Shown piece after piece: positions 46,237-57,485 of a stretch of 64,000 nucleotides of DNA (position 1 is the stretch's first letter; each line of letters opens with the position of its first letter). Origin of the DNA: Cunninghamia lanceolata. Its lineage: Eukaryota > Streptophyta > Pinopsida > Cupressales > Cupressaceae. The stretch spans positions 1,042,001 to 1,106,000 of the forward strand of contig BSBN01001363.1 in NCBI GenBank assembly GCA_027924645.1, given 5' to 3'. The position numbers and the translations under genes were made by a program. The notes beneath the pieces were generated by a model. It was given only the letters and a program-made list of their open reading frames with translations. It was not told the origin of the DNA and did no database searches.

Positions 46237-47114
46237 TGATGCAGGAGCATCCAGTGGTGTAAGGGCAATCTTGCATCACCCAAAAAGAAGTTAATTCAAA
46301 ATCATTGTAGTTGTTTTCATTTCTTTTCATAATTAGTATTTTTGGTTCCATAATATCCAAAATAATAATGTAGGACTTTTAGTTTTTCTAAAACTGCTAA
46401 AAATAGCGACCTGCCTATTTAGGCAAGTGTACCTGCTATTTTTAGAAAGTTTGCATTTGGGCACGTAATGAAGCAAAAACTTCCAGAAAGTTACATAATA
46501 GAAATATAAGACCTTTGGTGAAGGAATCAGGCAAAGATCATTTTGTGAGCTAAAAGATATTAAAGTTTTTATTTTCTGAAAAGCCCCTAAAAATTTTTGG
46601 AACGAGATATGAGGCACTAAAACTTCCCAAAACATCCTGAAAAGTTGATAGAAATCTATTTACTAATTTCCAGTATGATAGTTCACATCACAAGCTTTCC
46701 GACACTTAAAACGGTTCGTCAATCGGACTTCCGGATCAAAAGTTATGCTTCCCGAAAGTTGACCTACTTTTGGAGGGAGTTACAAATTTCAAAATTTGGC
46801 TAGAGGCCACCAAAAAGTGCTATTTATGACTGTTTTAGGAACCCTGGGTAGTAGTAGAGTTAAGGGGGCCAGTGTAGAGTCAAGAATAGGTGGGAAAAAT
46901 AGAAACCCTAGCTGATTTGGGGTTACAGAAGGCTGAAGATTCTAGAGTCTTGAGGTTGGGAAAGCTGTAATGTGTTGCAGCCAGTAGAGGATTCATCCTC
47001 TGATTGTAATTAAGCTTCTGTGATGTAATGAGTTGCCCAGTTCAATAAAAGAAAGTTCTATTTGCTGTGTTCAATATCTGTTATTGTGTGTTTTGTGATT
47101 AACCCCCTACATCA
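46237..47114 (+). mobile_element. Solo LTR H (0.88 kb)
   Basis: Ends TGATGCAGG and CCTACATCA (inverted TGATG/CATCA) with ATCAT duplicated at 46232-46236 and 47115-47119. An AATAAAAG poly-A signal lies near 47043 followed by TG-rich sequence, as expected of an R-U5 region on the plus strand. The family is unrelated to A-G. The uninterrupted target exists in S1 at 8272-8276. The minus-strand 100-residue ORF at 46333-46635 has no recognised product. Confidence 0.88.
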
Positions 47115-47424
47115 ATCATTCTTTATTTCTACCATTATATTATTCTATAAATCTAGTATTCTATCATTCCTTTATTCTATTAATCTAAAGTTTTATTACT
47201 CTATCATTCTTTCATTCTACCATTTTATAATTCTAACATTCTATTATTGTATAAATCTATTATTCTATCATTTTTTTCATTCTATTATTCTATAATTATA
47301 TAAGTCTATCATTCTTTCATTTTGTCATTTATAATTCTATCATTCTATTATTATATAAATCTATTATTCTATCATTCTATTATCCTATAAATATTAAATT
47401 ATTCTATAATTTTATGTCATAGTT
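47115..47424. repeat. Octanucleotide satellite block S4, right part
   Basis: Resumes with the duplicated ATCAT and follows S1 from 8272 (TTATTTCTACCATTATATTA). It ends around 47415, where the giant LTR of element A begins. Confidence 0.9.
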
Positions 47425-50400
47425 TGTAGTGCCCCTCAACTTATCATCTTTTGGACTGATGTTTGCTTAGTAATACTAGACATTTTGACAGTATTTTTAG
47501 ATCGTTGATGATGGATTTCTAGTTATTTTGCTATTTCAGTATGAACCTAATTGTTATGATAACAGATGTTGATGATGGATTATGTCACTTTATGCTTTAC
47601 AATTTGATAAATGAACTGATGTTTTAGATGCTTTGATGTTATTCATTATATGGGATTGGAAGTTAGTTGATCATTTTATGTCGTAGATTAATCTGATACC
47701 TTATTCAATATAGTTGATTGTTATTTATAAACGTGAAAGGAACAGTGTTGTATTACTCATTCTCGAGTACCCTACCTCACTGCGACTTCCATTCACGATA
47801 GGACTACATGTGATGTATATGTATATCTTGTTATGGTTAACTGTGCGTTGCTGCAGGATGCAGGTACTAGGCATCGACTCCACCTGATTACAGGTCTGAG
47901 CGTGCCTTCGCCAATGGATTAGTTGGTTGGAGTTAACGTGAGGTCCCTAGTCAGTGTTCCTTCATCGTCAGTTTACCCTTGTGGTTATTGGTTGTCGTTC
48001 GCTCATGTCTTGCTGTCAGGTAATACTGTATCTTGGAGTCTAATGAGTTCTGCAGGTGTCTAGATATGTGTGGTAATGTTGTGCTTTAATTAGAATTATT
48101 CTACGAAAGAGTATAAATGTTGTTATATGGGTATAATGTCGTTAGTTGTCGATTATAGTTATAAATAAATCATTATTTTAGTAGAAGTGTTGTTAAATAA
48201 AGTTGTAAGAAATTTGTATTGTCGATATAACATTATTTATAATAAATATTTAATAAATAAATAGATGTAATCATGTTGTAAATTGTGATTTACAACTTGA
48301 TTAATAAAATAAATTATAGTATAGTATAAAATTATATATTGTCAAAATAGTACTACTCTATTAATAACAATATATTGGGTCGGCTATGAAAAATAATAAT
48401 AAAATAAAATATCTAATAATTGGGATCTTTAAATTAAATAAAAATACATATTCTTTAAAGGAGTTATGCACGGGATCGTGTGCCAAGCCCTTGGCAGAGG
48501 AGAGAGGCTGTGTTATAAAAGAGTTGTAGGGGCATCAAGGACGGCATCACAGGTGAAAGGAAAGAAGCAGCTTGGGACTTCAACGATTAGAGCAGATTTG
48601 TCAAGTTGATTGCGAAACCAGGTTCCATCGAATGCCTTATCTCTAAACTTCATTTCAAATTTGCAAATGTTGTTATAGTTTATTTGATTCCAAATAGTTC
48701 TGTAGACTGTCCTCTCTGTGTGTAACAGCATCTTCTCTTAGGGTTTAAATACTTCGTTTCTGCTCAAGGGTTCCGTAAGTCAATTGTGTTCCTTCCACTG
48801 GTTGCCGAATCATTCTATATGCATTCTCAGACCGGCGTGATCTTGGTAGGGTTTGAAAGACACCTCGATAGGATCACCGTAAATCACTGTTGGCTACAGC
48901 TTGTCGTCCCTGTAGGATCAGATCAATGTTATTAATGTTTCTTTCTCTATGTTTAGCTAGAAACTTGTTTGGAAACTCACTGTAAGTCTTTTGTATCCAT
49001 TGGTCTTCATGGGCTGCGTGCCTGCCCCCACATCTGTAAATGGAAATTCTATTTGCTCAGAGACTTGTATAGCAATTGTTTACTTGAGATTTAATTTATT
49101 CTTTTTGGAATCCTTAGTATTATCTGCAAATGGTTCGAAAATGATAGGAAGCGCCGTATCTGCAAGCTAGGGCGTCATTGGTAGATCGCTGCTTTTGTCT
49201 TATGGTTATTCGAACTGGTCAAAAACCTCTATAGCCATGTTGTTCGCTGTCCCATGTTTATTGCTTCATTGTGTTTGGTTCTATCTCTGTTGTGGGCCGA
49301 TAGGAAGTTCGCTGCCTAGATAACACTTGTTTCGAATGAAAGACCAAATCCCTTTTATTCGCCATATTCTGAGTATTATGCTATGTTTCATTGTCTAACT
49401 TACTCCATAGCTGGGGTTATCGAGCCCACGGTGGGCGTGACATGAAAGGTGTAGCATCTCTCATTGTTGAAAGTGCACATCCTAATTTGTAATAGAGGTG
49501 GCTCACGTACTCAAGACTTCTGCCAAGTTAAAATATGTATCATTGTTACTGTTCGTGTTCCATTTAGTATTGTTGTGACTGTCCGTCTTCCATTGGAAGT
49601 TCTGCAGACTGTTGGTTTGTCGCTTTCTAAGGCCGAAAGGATGAGTTATCCATCACTTGGTCAGTATAAACCCTAAGATGCTCCCCATTACAGAAGAATA
49701 TATTAGAGTTATATATTTGGTGCTTGTCCATATCTTTCCCCACTGCCAATTGATGGTCGTTATGCCCAGGGAGGTCGTAGACTTGGCTGTCAGTTGGAGT
49801 TCTTTCAAATAGGTTTGCAGGGGGGTTGTTATGGTGTAGTGCGAACACAATACATATGATAGGATGTAGACAGCCACTGTCTGAAGATGTTCTAAGTTAT
49901 GAGTTGGACGTGTAGTAAAGAATTCTAATGATTATCTTTTTCAAACCTGAGTTGTAGTGCGAATGCCTTCTGGTAACAATAGTCTGCAGTGTGCAAATCA
50001 CCGTAGACAGTTGACTGGGCTATTTCAATGGGTTCTATATATGTTTAGGTTTTCAGACGAGCATTCTTGTACAGATAGCAATGTATCCGGTGAACAAGAT
50101 CTATCGCTGCACCAGGAAATTCGAATTTGTATTGTGTAAACTACCCAAGATCATCTCTAGAAACCATTGCTGTTACGTAGCGTTCTTCCAGATTTTAGTT
50201 CAGTAGAACGGGGCTTGAAACTTTTTGTATCGTGTCCAGAGTAGTAAGGAGATCAACTCAGTAAAAACAGCGATTTTGGTTAGCATTTTGAGATCATAGT
50301 TGCAAGTAAGACTAAACATGTAACCTTCTGTCCGATCATTAAAATTTGAAATGTAAATCTTACCTTTATGTTGGAAATCTACACAACTGTAGAAAGAATC

Positions 50401-52676
50401 ATTTTGGCTTGGAAATAAGAAGAATACTGTTAGAAGCCAACTCCAATTTGTCTTTTCCAGATTGTCACCATCTTTTGTGATTATTGGTATTCGTTAGGAA
50501 ATGAGGAAACGATTTACGTGGATACCGTCAACACAGTAAATTTGCAAGTTTAGTGATCATAGCCGGAAGTCGTCAGACCGGATGCATATCATTCATGTCA
50601 ATGGTAAAATAGTCAATAGCAATTTTACATCTTAGTAGTAAAATATCCCAAGCTGTTCGCATAGGGCGCTTTTACGATCGCTCTCCTTGAGGAATTAAAT
50701 CACCATGGATAAGATCAGTTTCAGAGACATCTTCAAACCATCATAAAAGAATCCATTTGGTTGAGCTCACTAGAATGTCTGCAAGACCACATGAAGGATG
50801 ACAAACATTTCATGATTGAACTCTCCTCATGTAATTACCGTTCAGTCATAAGATATCTCTCCCAGCGTTATTATCCTTAATAGAATAAAGTTAATTGGAC
50901 AAGATTGAAGGAAAGTATATAAAGATCGTATAGTTATGGAAGTGTCGAATGGTAAACAGAAATTAAGTGGTCCTTTTATCAATTATTGTAATGTTTTAGT
51001 TAATCAAATTTATTTATCTTTTGAAGCAAAATAAAGGTTAGTTAGAGATTTAGTTGCAAGGTATTAATTTAATTGTTGTAATATAATGTTGATTTTATTT
51101 CAGAAGTTGTTTGCATTAAACTGAGAATGAATTGTAGTATTTCATCTCCTGAATCTGAATTGAATTCAATTGAATGAGTGTTGTAATGAGTCGGATTGAG
51201 GTTGTTCAAATTTGCATTCCAGAGGCTAAGTTGTCATTGTTAAGTATTTGCAACTTGTGTATTGTTGTTTTTGTAATTACGATGTAATAGCATTTATGTG
51301 TATCAAACAAAGTATAAAGTATAATGAGGTTCTGTCAAGGTTGAATGTTGTGTCTTGTAAAGTAATAATCTCAGGATGAGATATCAAACCTCTTGTGATC
51401 TTATTGTACCGTTTTGTCGTAAGGAGAGACCTGAAATCTATAAAAGGATAAAGTATTGCAATGTTAAAAGTGTTGGTTAACAATTGATGTTATGATTCTG
51501 TTTTGATGCAAGAGGGTTTATGCCTTGCAGTGTTCATTTACGTGTATTGTTATAAGTCTTGTATGATGTTAAGGCTACTAGGTGTTAGGAAGGAGAGTGG
51601 CTTTCAACGTGGGGCCGGTGCCCAAAGTGGCAGTCAGGATAACCCGTTGGAAGTAGATTAATCAAGTGATAACCTAAAATTAACTAGGGGGATAAGGGTA
51701 GATTTCACATTAATAAGATTAATGGATTACTCTCCCATGACCTGTAGTGCTTGTTTAGACTAAGGATGGGTAGAGAAGGCCTGGTCAGCATGATTGACTT
51801 CATTGTCCTTATGAAAGGAAGGTCGATTCCGCATGTGTCACCCTATGGGGTCGGTGCCTAGTGAGAGGTTGTCAGGATAACCATAGATGGGGGCCGGCGC
51901 CTAGTGAGAGGCTGTCAGGATAACCCATGTTAGGACCGTGCGATGACACTCTCCCTACTACAACCTAGCATCCCTTGTTTCGGTCTCTCCTCATTTGTTT
52001 TTTGTCACCTCTGGGAGTGAAAGTCAAGTTAAGTTAAGTTAAGTTAAGTTAAGTTGTGTTGTATTGATATTGCCATGTGTTGTATTGGCGTTTGGTCATC
52101 CTTTGTTCTTGTTTGTCTTTTTGTCTACCTGACTGTCAGTGTTTGGGACCTAACGTTAACTCCTAGCTCGGGGGCTGGACCTTAGGGTTCCACATGGTCA
52201 GGTGGAAGAGCTATGTTATCCATTGGTTACTCTTGACAAGATCATATGTAGAAAAGGATTTGTTCCAGTTGTACTTGTTCCAATGATGATGATGTAAGTG
52301 CATAACCTTGTACTAGATTTGTGTAACAGAACATTCTTTATGTATGTAACTTTGATGTAGACTAAAAGTGGCAATGTAATGATGTCTTGATGTACTTATA
52401 TGAAAGCATTTCAGTTATGTATTTAATCATGCAGATTCTGTTATTTGATGATTTGCAATGAATGTGAATAAGTTATTTATTTGAGCATGGATTTGGATCA
52501 GTTACTGATGTATGTTAATTTGTGTTAGTTGATTTGTTAAGTGATGCAGCCTTGGACTCTTAGAGAATATGTCGTAATTAGTTGTGTTAACGTTACTTAA
52601 CCTTTTTTAAAAAAAAAATTCCTGTTTCATATTGCATAAGTGTGTATTCTTTAAGGCGTTCAAGGCGGGTGTTACA
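47425..52676 (+). mobile_element. Element A LTR 1
   Basis: Starts TGTAGTGCCCCTC and ends GGGTGTTACA. Shared 5' block at about 47870-47915; AT-rich segment 48100-48450; TATA-like TGTTATAAAAGAG at about 48510; conserved core at 51590-51985 and 52160-52230; AAGTT pentamer array at 52024-52056. It carries a 43-bp unit near 51850-51892 that is single in LTR 2. No ORF in it has coding support (48513, 49627 and 51277 recur in LTR 2 only as LTR copies). Confidence 0.94.
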
Positions 52677-52678
52677 TC

Positions 52679-52696
52679 TAGTATCAGAGCCAAGTT
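52679..52696 (+). promoter_or_regulatory. Element A primer-binding site (mutated)
   Basis: TAGTATCAGAGCCAAGTT, differing from the sister at 62709 (TGGTATCAGAGCCAAGTT) by G to A at the second base. That pairs less well with initiator-Met tRNA and adds to the evidence that this copy is dead. Confidence 0.88.
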
Positions 52697-52828
52697 ACTA
52701 ACACTGGGTACTCTGGTTTTATAATAAGCCCATTAATCTTTGCTAGTTGCTTAAACTCTGAAGAACATATTCATTCATAGTCCTTGCCTAGCAACCTGAA
52801 GTTGTTCTTGGATGTGTTGTCCAGGAAG

Positions 52829-54030
52829 ATGCCTAGGGTACGAGGCCGAGGACGTGGATGAGGTAGGGGTCGTGGGAGAGGTGTTGAAATCAGCCCTCCT
52901 CCTAGTTCCCCTCATGGAAGTACACAAGAAGGTGGAAGTGAGAATCAAGAGAATCAGGATCAGCCCGAGGGTGCTCAACTATGCCAGCTCCTTGAGGAGG
53001 TGCTCGCTCGTCTTGGTCCTAGGCAGGAGGTGGTACAACCAGAAGAGAGAGAAAGAGAACGATCTCCTAGAAGGAGAGAGATCACAGCTGAACAAGAAGC
53101 CATTCTTGTGGGCTACATGAGAGACTTGATGAGAGCCCATCCTCCTACATTCGATGGCTCCGATAGCGGTTTGGAAGTAGAAACATGGCTAATTGATTTG
53201 GAGAGGTGCTTTGCTATGCACCCATATGGTAGCAATACTAAGGCAAGATGCGCCATCATGCATCTAAGAGGGTTTGCCTTGACTTGGTGGCGTCTTGAGG
53301 AACAAAAGTTGCATCTGGATATTGTGACAATTTCATGGGAACTATTTCTGGAAAGGTTCAAAGCTCAATTTTTATCCGACCATTGGAGGCAACGTCGAGT
53401 GGACGAGTTCCATGGGTTGAGACAGATGGCCATGACAGTGGAACAGTATGAGCACAGGTTTTATGAACTCAAGCAGTATGCAGGCATTGGAAACGACGAG
53501 GCCATGTTAGTTCAGCATTTTATTAGAGGTCTGAATGCACGCATCAGCGGAGGAGTTCGTGCGTTCGAGCCAAAGACCATGGAGGTAGCAGTTGAGAAGG
53601 CTTGACTGGTGGAAGAGAACTTGACCATGGCCCTAGGGGGTCATATAGGTGTACAGATTGGTAGCTCATCTCGAGCAGGTTCAAGGTTCCGAGGTGGTCA
53701 GTCTCATGCAGCAAGTAACTCGTGGAGTCAACAGGTACCTTCTAAGAGTGGATAGCAGCAACAACAGTTTTCTCAGATGAAATCAAGAAACTCTCAGTAT
53801 TAGCAAAGTAACAGATTTTATTCCAGAAAGGATCGAAGTTGGCAGAGAGCTAAACGTGATCGGGCCAGTCAACCAGTGCAAAGTACACAATCTGCAGCAA
53901 GTAGAGGTAGTTTTCAGCAGTCAAATGCTCCGGTCGGTGGTGGAGGTTTTGGTAGGGGAACAGGATGTTTCTCTTGCAGCCAGCAGGGCCACATTGCTAG
54001 ACAGTGCCCGCATAAGAATACTTCAGGATT
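52829..54030 (+). pseudogene. gag: Element A gag (capsid and zinc knuckle)
   Basis: Particle protein. A Gly/Arg-rich N-terminus, a Glu/Arg-rich stretch (EERERERSPRRRE near 53040-53080), a capsid core from AHPPTFDGSDSG (53137) through CAIMHLRGFALTWW to FIRGLNARISGGVRAF (near 53520-53565), then a Gln/Ser-rich linker and a CCHC knuckle [14 protein letters not shown] at 53966-54007. Stops at 52859, 53603, 53753 and 53801 interrupt it; the sister gag at 62859 has sense codons at all four. Confidence 0.88.
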
Positions 54031-54139
54031 TGGTCAGAGGCCCGCAGGTTCAGAGCCCACTGTTGGTGATGCAGGCAGGTCACATAGAGTGTTTGTGGTG
54101 GTGGATAATCGCCAAGCGGAGCACCAAGGTACCGTTGTG

Positions 54140-54500
54140 GAGGCTACAGGTGTCTTGCGAGGTATTACCATTTCTATTCTATTTGACTCTGGTGCTTCAG
54201 ATTCTTTTATTTCCCCTTCTATAGTGGAACGTTGCAAATTAGCAGCAGCAAAGCAAGATGTTAAGTGGCAGGTGGAATTGGCCTCTAGGTCTAGGGTATC
54301 AATAGACTCTCTTGTGTATGGTTGCGAGTTGAGAATAGGACCTTTATCTACCACAGCAGATCTTCACATTATACCATTAGGATCCTATGACATAGTGCTG
54401 GGAATGGATTGGTTGGATGCTCATCGAGTGGTGATAGACTGTCGCCACAAATTAGAGAGGTGTGTTGATGATTCGGGAAAAGAAGTAGAAGTGGTTGGGA
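54140..54500 (+). pseudogene. Element A aspartic protease domain
   Basis: Retropepsin-like: [13 protein letters not shown] with the catalytic Asp at 54185, and [11 protein letters not shown] with GMDWL at 54401-54415. Open throughout, and continuous with the knuckle upstream and RT downstream (open 53876-54913). It would cut the polyprotein as a dimer. Confidence 0.9.
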
Positions 54501-54628
54501 TTCAGAGACCTATCTCCTTGCACATGATTTCTGCTATGCAATTGAAGAGATGTTTGCGTCAAGGATGCAAGTTGTTTGCTGTGACAGTTAATGACTTAGA
54601 TTTTGGAGAAAATAGGGAGACATCCCTT

Positions 54629-55340
54629 GACGATTATCCTATTCTCAAGGAGTATGAAGATGTCTTTCCTAGCGAGATTCCAGGTATGCCACCAAAGCGG
54701 GATATTGATTTCAAGATAGACCTTGTTCCTGGAGCAAAACCTATCTCACGAGCTCCATATCGGATGACTACTCAGGAGCTTAAGGAGCTTCGCTTGCAGC
54801 TAGAAGAGTTATTAGTGAAGGGATTCATCCGTCCAAGTGTCTCTCCATGGGGAGCACCTGTGATTTTTGTGAAGAAAAAGGATGGATCTCTGCGTTTGTG
54901 CATCGACTATCGATAGCTTAATAAGGTGACTGTGAAGAACAGGTACCCATTGCCACGAATTGATGACCTCTTTGATCAGATCAAGGGAGCTAAGGTGTTC
55001 TCTAAGATAGACCTTAAATCAGGATATCATCAGTTGCACATCTTTGAGGCTGACATCCACAAGACAGCATTTCGCACTCGCTATGGGCATTATGAGTTCA
55101 CTGTTGTATCTTTTGGATTGATAAATGCACCATCAGTATTTATGAGCCTGATGAATGGTGTGTTCCGTACCTATCTTGATAGATTTGTTCTTGTCTTCTT
55201 AGATGATATATTGATTTATTCAAGGCCTATGGAGGAGCATGAAGAACATTTGCGTCAGGTTCTGCAGTGTTTAAGAGAAAATCAGTTGTATGCAAATTTG
55301 GCTAAATGTGATTTCTTCCAAACTGAAGTAAAATATTTGG
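54629..55340 (+). pseudogene. Element A reverse transcriptase domain
   Basis: The linker [20 protein letters not shown] (54629) leads into the fingers ([20 protein letters not shown], about 54805), [13 protein letters not shown], a stop at 54914 where Gln is expected, then [20 protein letters not shown]. The palm has [12 protein letters not shown] (first Asp about 55010) and [10 protein letters not shown] with the Asp pair at 55202-55207. Every catalytic motif is intact; only the TAG splits it. It copies genomic RNA into DNA in related elements. Confidence 0.91.
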
Positions 55341-55627
55341 GGCATGTTATTTCGAACAAGGGTATTGCAGTGGATCCTTCAAAGGTTCAAGCCATCATGG
55401 ATTGGCTGGCTCCTACCAATGTTTCAGAGGTTCGTAGTTTCATGGGTTTAGCAGGCTATTATCATCGATTTGTGGAAGGATTTTCAAAGATAGCTCACCC
55501 TATAACTTCTCTTCAAAGAAAAGGAAAGAAGTTCATTTGGTCAGAACAGTGTCAAGCAGCCTTTCAGAGTCTTAAGGAGCGGTTAACTAGTGCATCTATT
55601 CTAGCAGTGCCTGATCCTGCCAGAGAT

Positions 55628-55975
55628 TTTGTGGTTTGTACTGATGCATCTTTGGAAGGTTTAGGAGCAGTTTTAATGCAGGAGGGTCGTGTGATAGCTT
55701 ACGAGTCCCGTAAACTCAAAGATCATGAGTTGAACTATCTTACACATGACCTAGAGTTGGCTGCAGTCGTTCATGCATTGGTAAGATGGAGACACTTCTT
55801 GCTGGGGCATCGGTTTGAGCTGCACAGTGATCACCGAAGTTTACAGTATATCTTTACTCAGCCAAACCTGAATGTGAGATAGAGGCAATGGATGGAGTTT
55901 CTATGTGAGTATGATTTTGAGGTAAAATATATCCAAGGTAAGGAGAATGTGGTGGTGGATGCTCTTAGTCGACGA
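55628..55975 (+). pseudogene. Element A RNase H domain
   Basis: [16 protein letters not shown] (Asp at 55643), [11 protein letters not shown] (Glu at about 55754), [10 protein letters not shown] (Asp at about 55829) and ENVVVDALSRR (Asp at about 55958) give the four acidic residues. A TAG at 55880 falls between the third and fourth motifs. Confidence 0.88.
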
Positions 55976-56189
55976 AGACATGAACTTTCGTCAATCACTC
56001 TTGGAGTGGATTTGAGAGGACAGATTCTTGTAGCTCTCCCTGCAGATAGATGGTATCAAGAAGTGAAAGCTGAAGTGGAGTCTGGTAGAGCCTTGGAGGG
56101 TAGATATGCTGGGTATTCTATCGAGTCGGATGGTCTCTTACGACATTTAGGTCACATTTATGTGCCTTCTACAGAGGGTCTTCGCACCC

Positions 56190-57270
56190 TAATCATGACT
56201 GAGGCTCATCGGGCACCTTATTCTGCACATCCAGGTGTTAAGAAGATGTATGCAAACCTTCGTCAGATATATTTTTGGGCTAGAATGAAGAGGGATATTG
56301 TTGATTTTGTTTCGAGATGCTTAGAATGTTAGAGGGTTAAGGCGGAACATCAGCATCCCGCAGGTCTTCTTCAGCCACATCTTATTCCAGAATGGAAATG
56401 GGACATCATTTCAATAGATTTTATAGTTGGTTTACCCATGTCCTCTCGTCGCCATGATGCAATAATGGTCACTGTAGACAAGCTTACGAAAGTAGCACAC
56501 TTTTCTCTTGTCCGATCTTCATATAATGCCTCATCTGTGGCCAAAATTTTCATGGAGGATATAGTCCGATTGCATAGGATTCCTCTCAAGATTATCTCTG
56601 ACCGTGATCCAGTTTTTACTTCAGCTCTTTGGACATCTCTTCAGCATGCATTGGAGACTCAATTAAACTTCAGTTCAGCTTATCATCCAGAGACTGATGG
56701 GCAAACTGAGAGGGTCAATCAAGTCCTTGAGGACATGCTCAGAATGTATGTGATGGATCAGCAAAACTGATGGGAAGATTATTTGTATTTGGTGGAGTTT
56801 GCGTACAATAATGGGTACCACAGTTCCATTGGCATGTCTCCTTTTTAGGCCCTTTATGGTCGTCCTTGTTGTACCCCATTGAGTTGGGATCGTCTTGAGG
56901 ATAGAGTTCTCCTAGGTCCACAGATGCTCCAAGAGATGGAGCAGCAGGTTGATCGCATCAGAGAGCATCTGGTAGTAGCTCAGGATAGACAGAAGAAATA
57001 TGCAGATGCTCACAGGCTTGATCGCCAATTTTCAGTTGGTGATCGGGTGTTCTTGCGGGTGCGTCCGCGAAAGAGTCCGATCCGTTACGGAAAAGGCTCT
57101 AAGCTCGCGCCACGCTTTGTGGGGCCATTCGAGGTTTTGGAAAGAATCGGTCTTGTTGCATACCGTCTTGCTTTGCCGCCTAGCTTGTCACGCGTCCATG
57201 ACGTATTTCATGTTTCTGTTCTTAGACCTTATCATCCAGATATTTCACATGTTCTTGATTGGAATGCCTT
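56190..57270 (+). pseudogene. Element A integrase with GPY/F module
   Basis: HHCC zinc-binding unit: His at 56207 and 56228, Cys at 56318 and 56327, with a TAG at 56330 just after the last Cys. Catalytic core: Asp in ISIDFIVG (56417), Asp in SDRDPVF (56600), Glu in TERVNQ (56708), with 35 residues between the last two (DD35E). Stops at 56768 and 56846 cut the C-terminal half. The GPY/F module LAPRFVGPFEVLERIG begins at about 57107. Confidence 0.9.
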
Positions 57271-57299
57271 ACAGGTAGAGGATGGGCAACTAGCTTTGG

Positions 57300-57463
57300 A
57301 GCCCGTAGGCATTTTGGAGCACAGGTGACTCGCTCTCAGGGGCAGAGTCATAGAGCAGGTAAGGGTCCAATGGGATCCTAATGATGAGACTTCAGCGACC
57401 TGGGAAGATACTTCCCGTATGCGAGAGCTATATCCATATTTGTTCGCAGGCTTCCAGGAGTAA
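57300..57463 (+). pseudogene. Element A C-terminal chromodomain-like tail
   Basis: GILEHR, then a TGA at 57326, then IEQVRVQWD, SATWEDTSRMRELYPYLFAG and a TAA at 57461. The same layout as the element B tail and as chromoviral chromodomains, thought to read histone marks during integration. The stop codon lies only about 10 bp before the polypurine tract. Confidence 0.75.
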
Positions 57464-57472
57464 GCCTGATCC

Positions 57473-57485
57473 TAGGGGGGGAGGA
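57473..57485 (+). promoter_or_regulatory. Element A polypurine tract
   Basis: AGGGGGGGAGGA directly before LTR 2 (TGTAGTGCC at 57486); plus-strand primer site. Confidence 0.88.

Larger units (their letters stand above)
52829..57463 (+). pseudogene. Element A gag-pol polyprotein, ten stops, no frameshift
   Basis: A single reading frame of 1544 codons, ATG at 52829 (MPRVRGRGRG) to TAA at 57461-57463, carrying gag, protease, RT, RNase H, integrase and chromodomain-like tail. All open pieces (starting 53000, 53876, 54926, 55892, 56438, 56879) are in one phase, so there is no indel. It is interrupted only by stops at 52859 TGA, 53603 TGA, 53753 TAG, 53801 TAG, 54914 TAG, 55880 TAG, 56330 TAG, 56768 TGA, 56846 TAG and 57326 TGA. 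Comparison with the second gag (first four) or element B (the rest) shows Gln or Arg at these places, so each fits a C-to-T change in CAG or CGA. The next-best start, in the second copy, is also this ATG. Confidence 0.92.

Noticed and set aside
46333..46635. A 100-residue minus-strand ORF in solo LTR H
   Set aside because: It lies wholly within an LTR with defined ends and target duplication, opposite the likely transcription direction, and matches no family I recognise.
48513..48731. LTR ORFs repeated in both A LTRs (48513/58580, 49627/59701, 51277/61352)
   Set aside because: Repeated because the LTRs are copies; they have no start context, domain or family match and no sign of coding-type substitution by eye.
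53113..53361. Antisense ORFs across the element A gag and pol (also 54034-54354, 56371-56589)
   Set aside because: Shadows of the sense coding frame; their length follows from codon use on the other strand.
52859..57328. In-frame TAG and TGA codons in element A as programmed readthrough or an altered genetic code
   Set aside because: Ten scattered stops, with the sister copy or element B having Gln or Arg codons at each place, indicate mutation. Readthrough elements have one stop at a fixed domain border.
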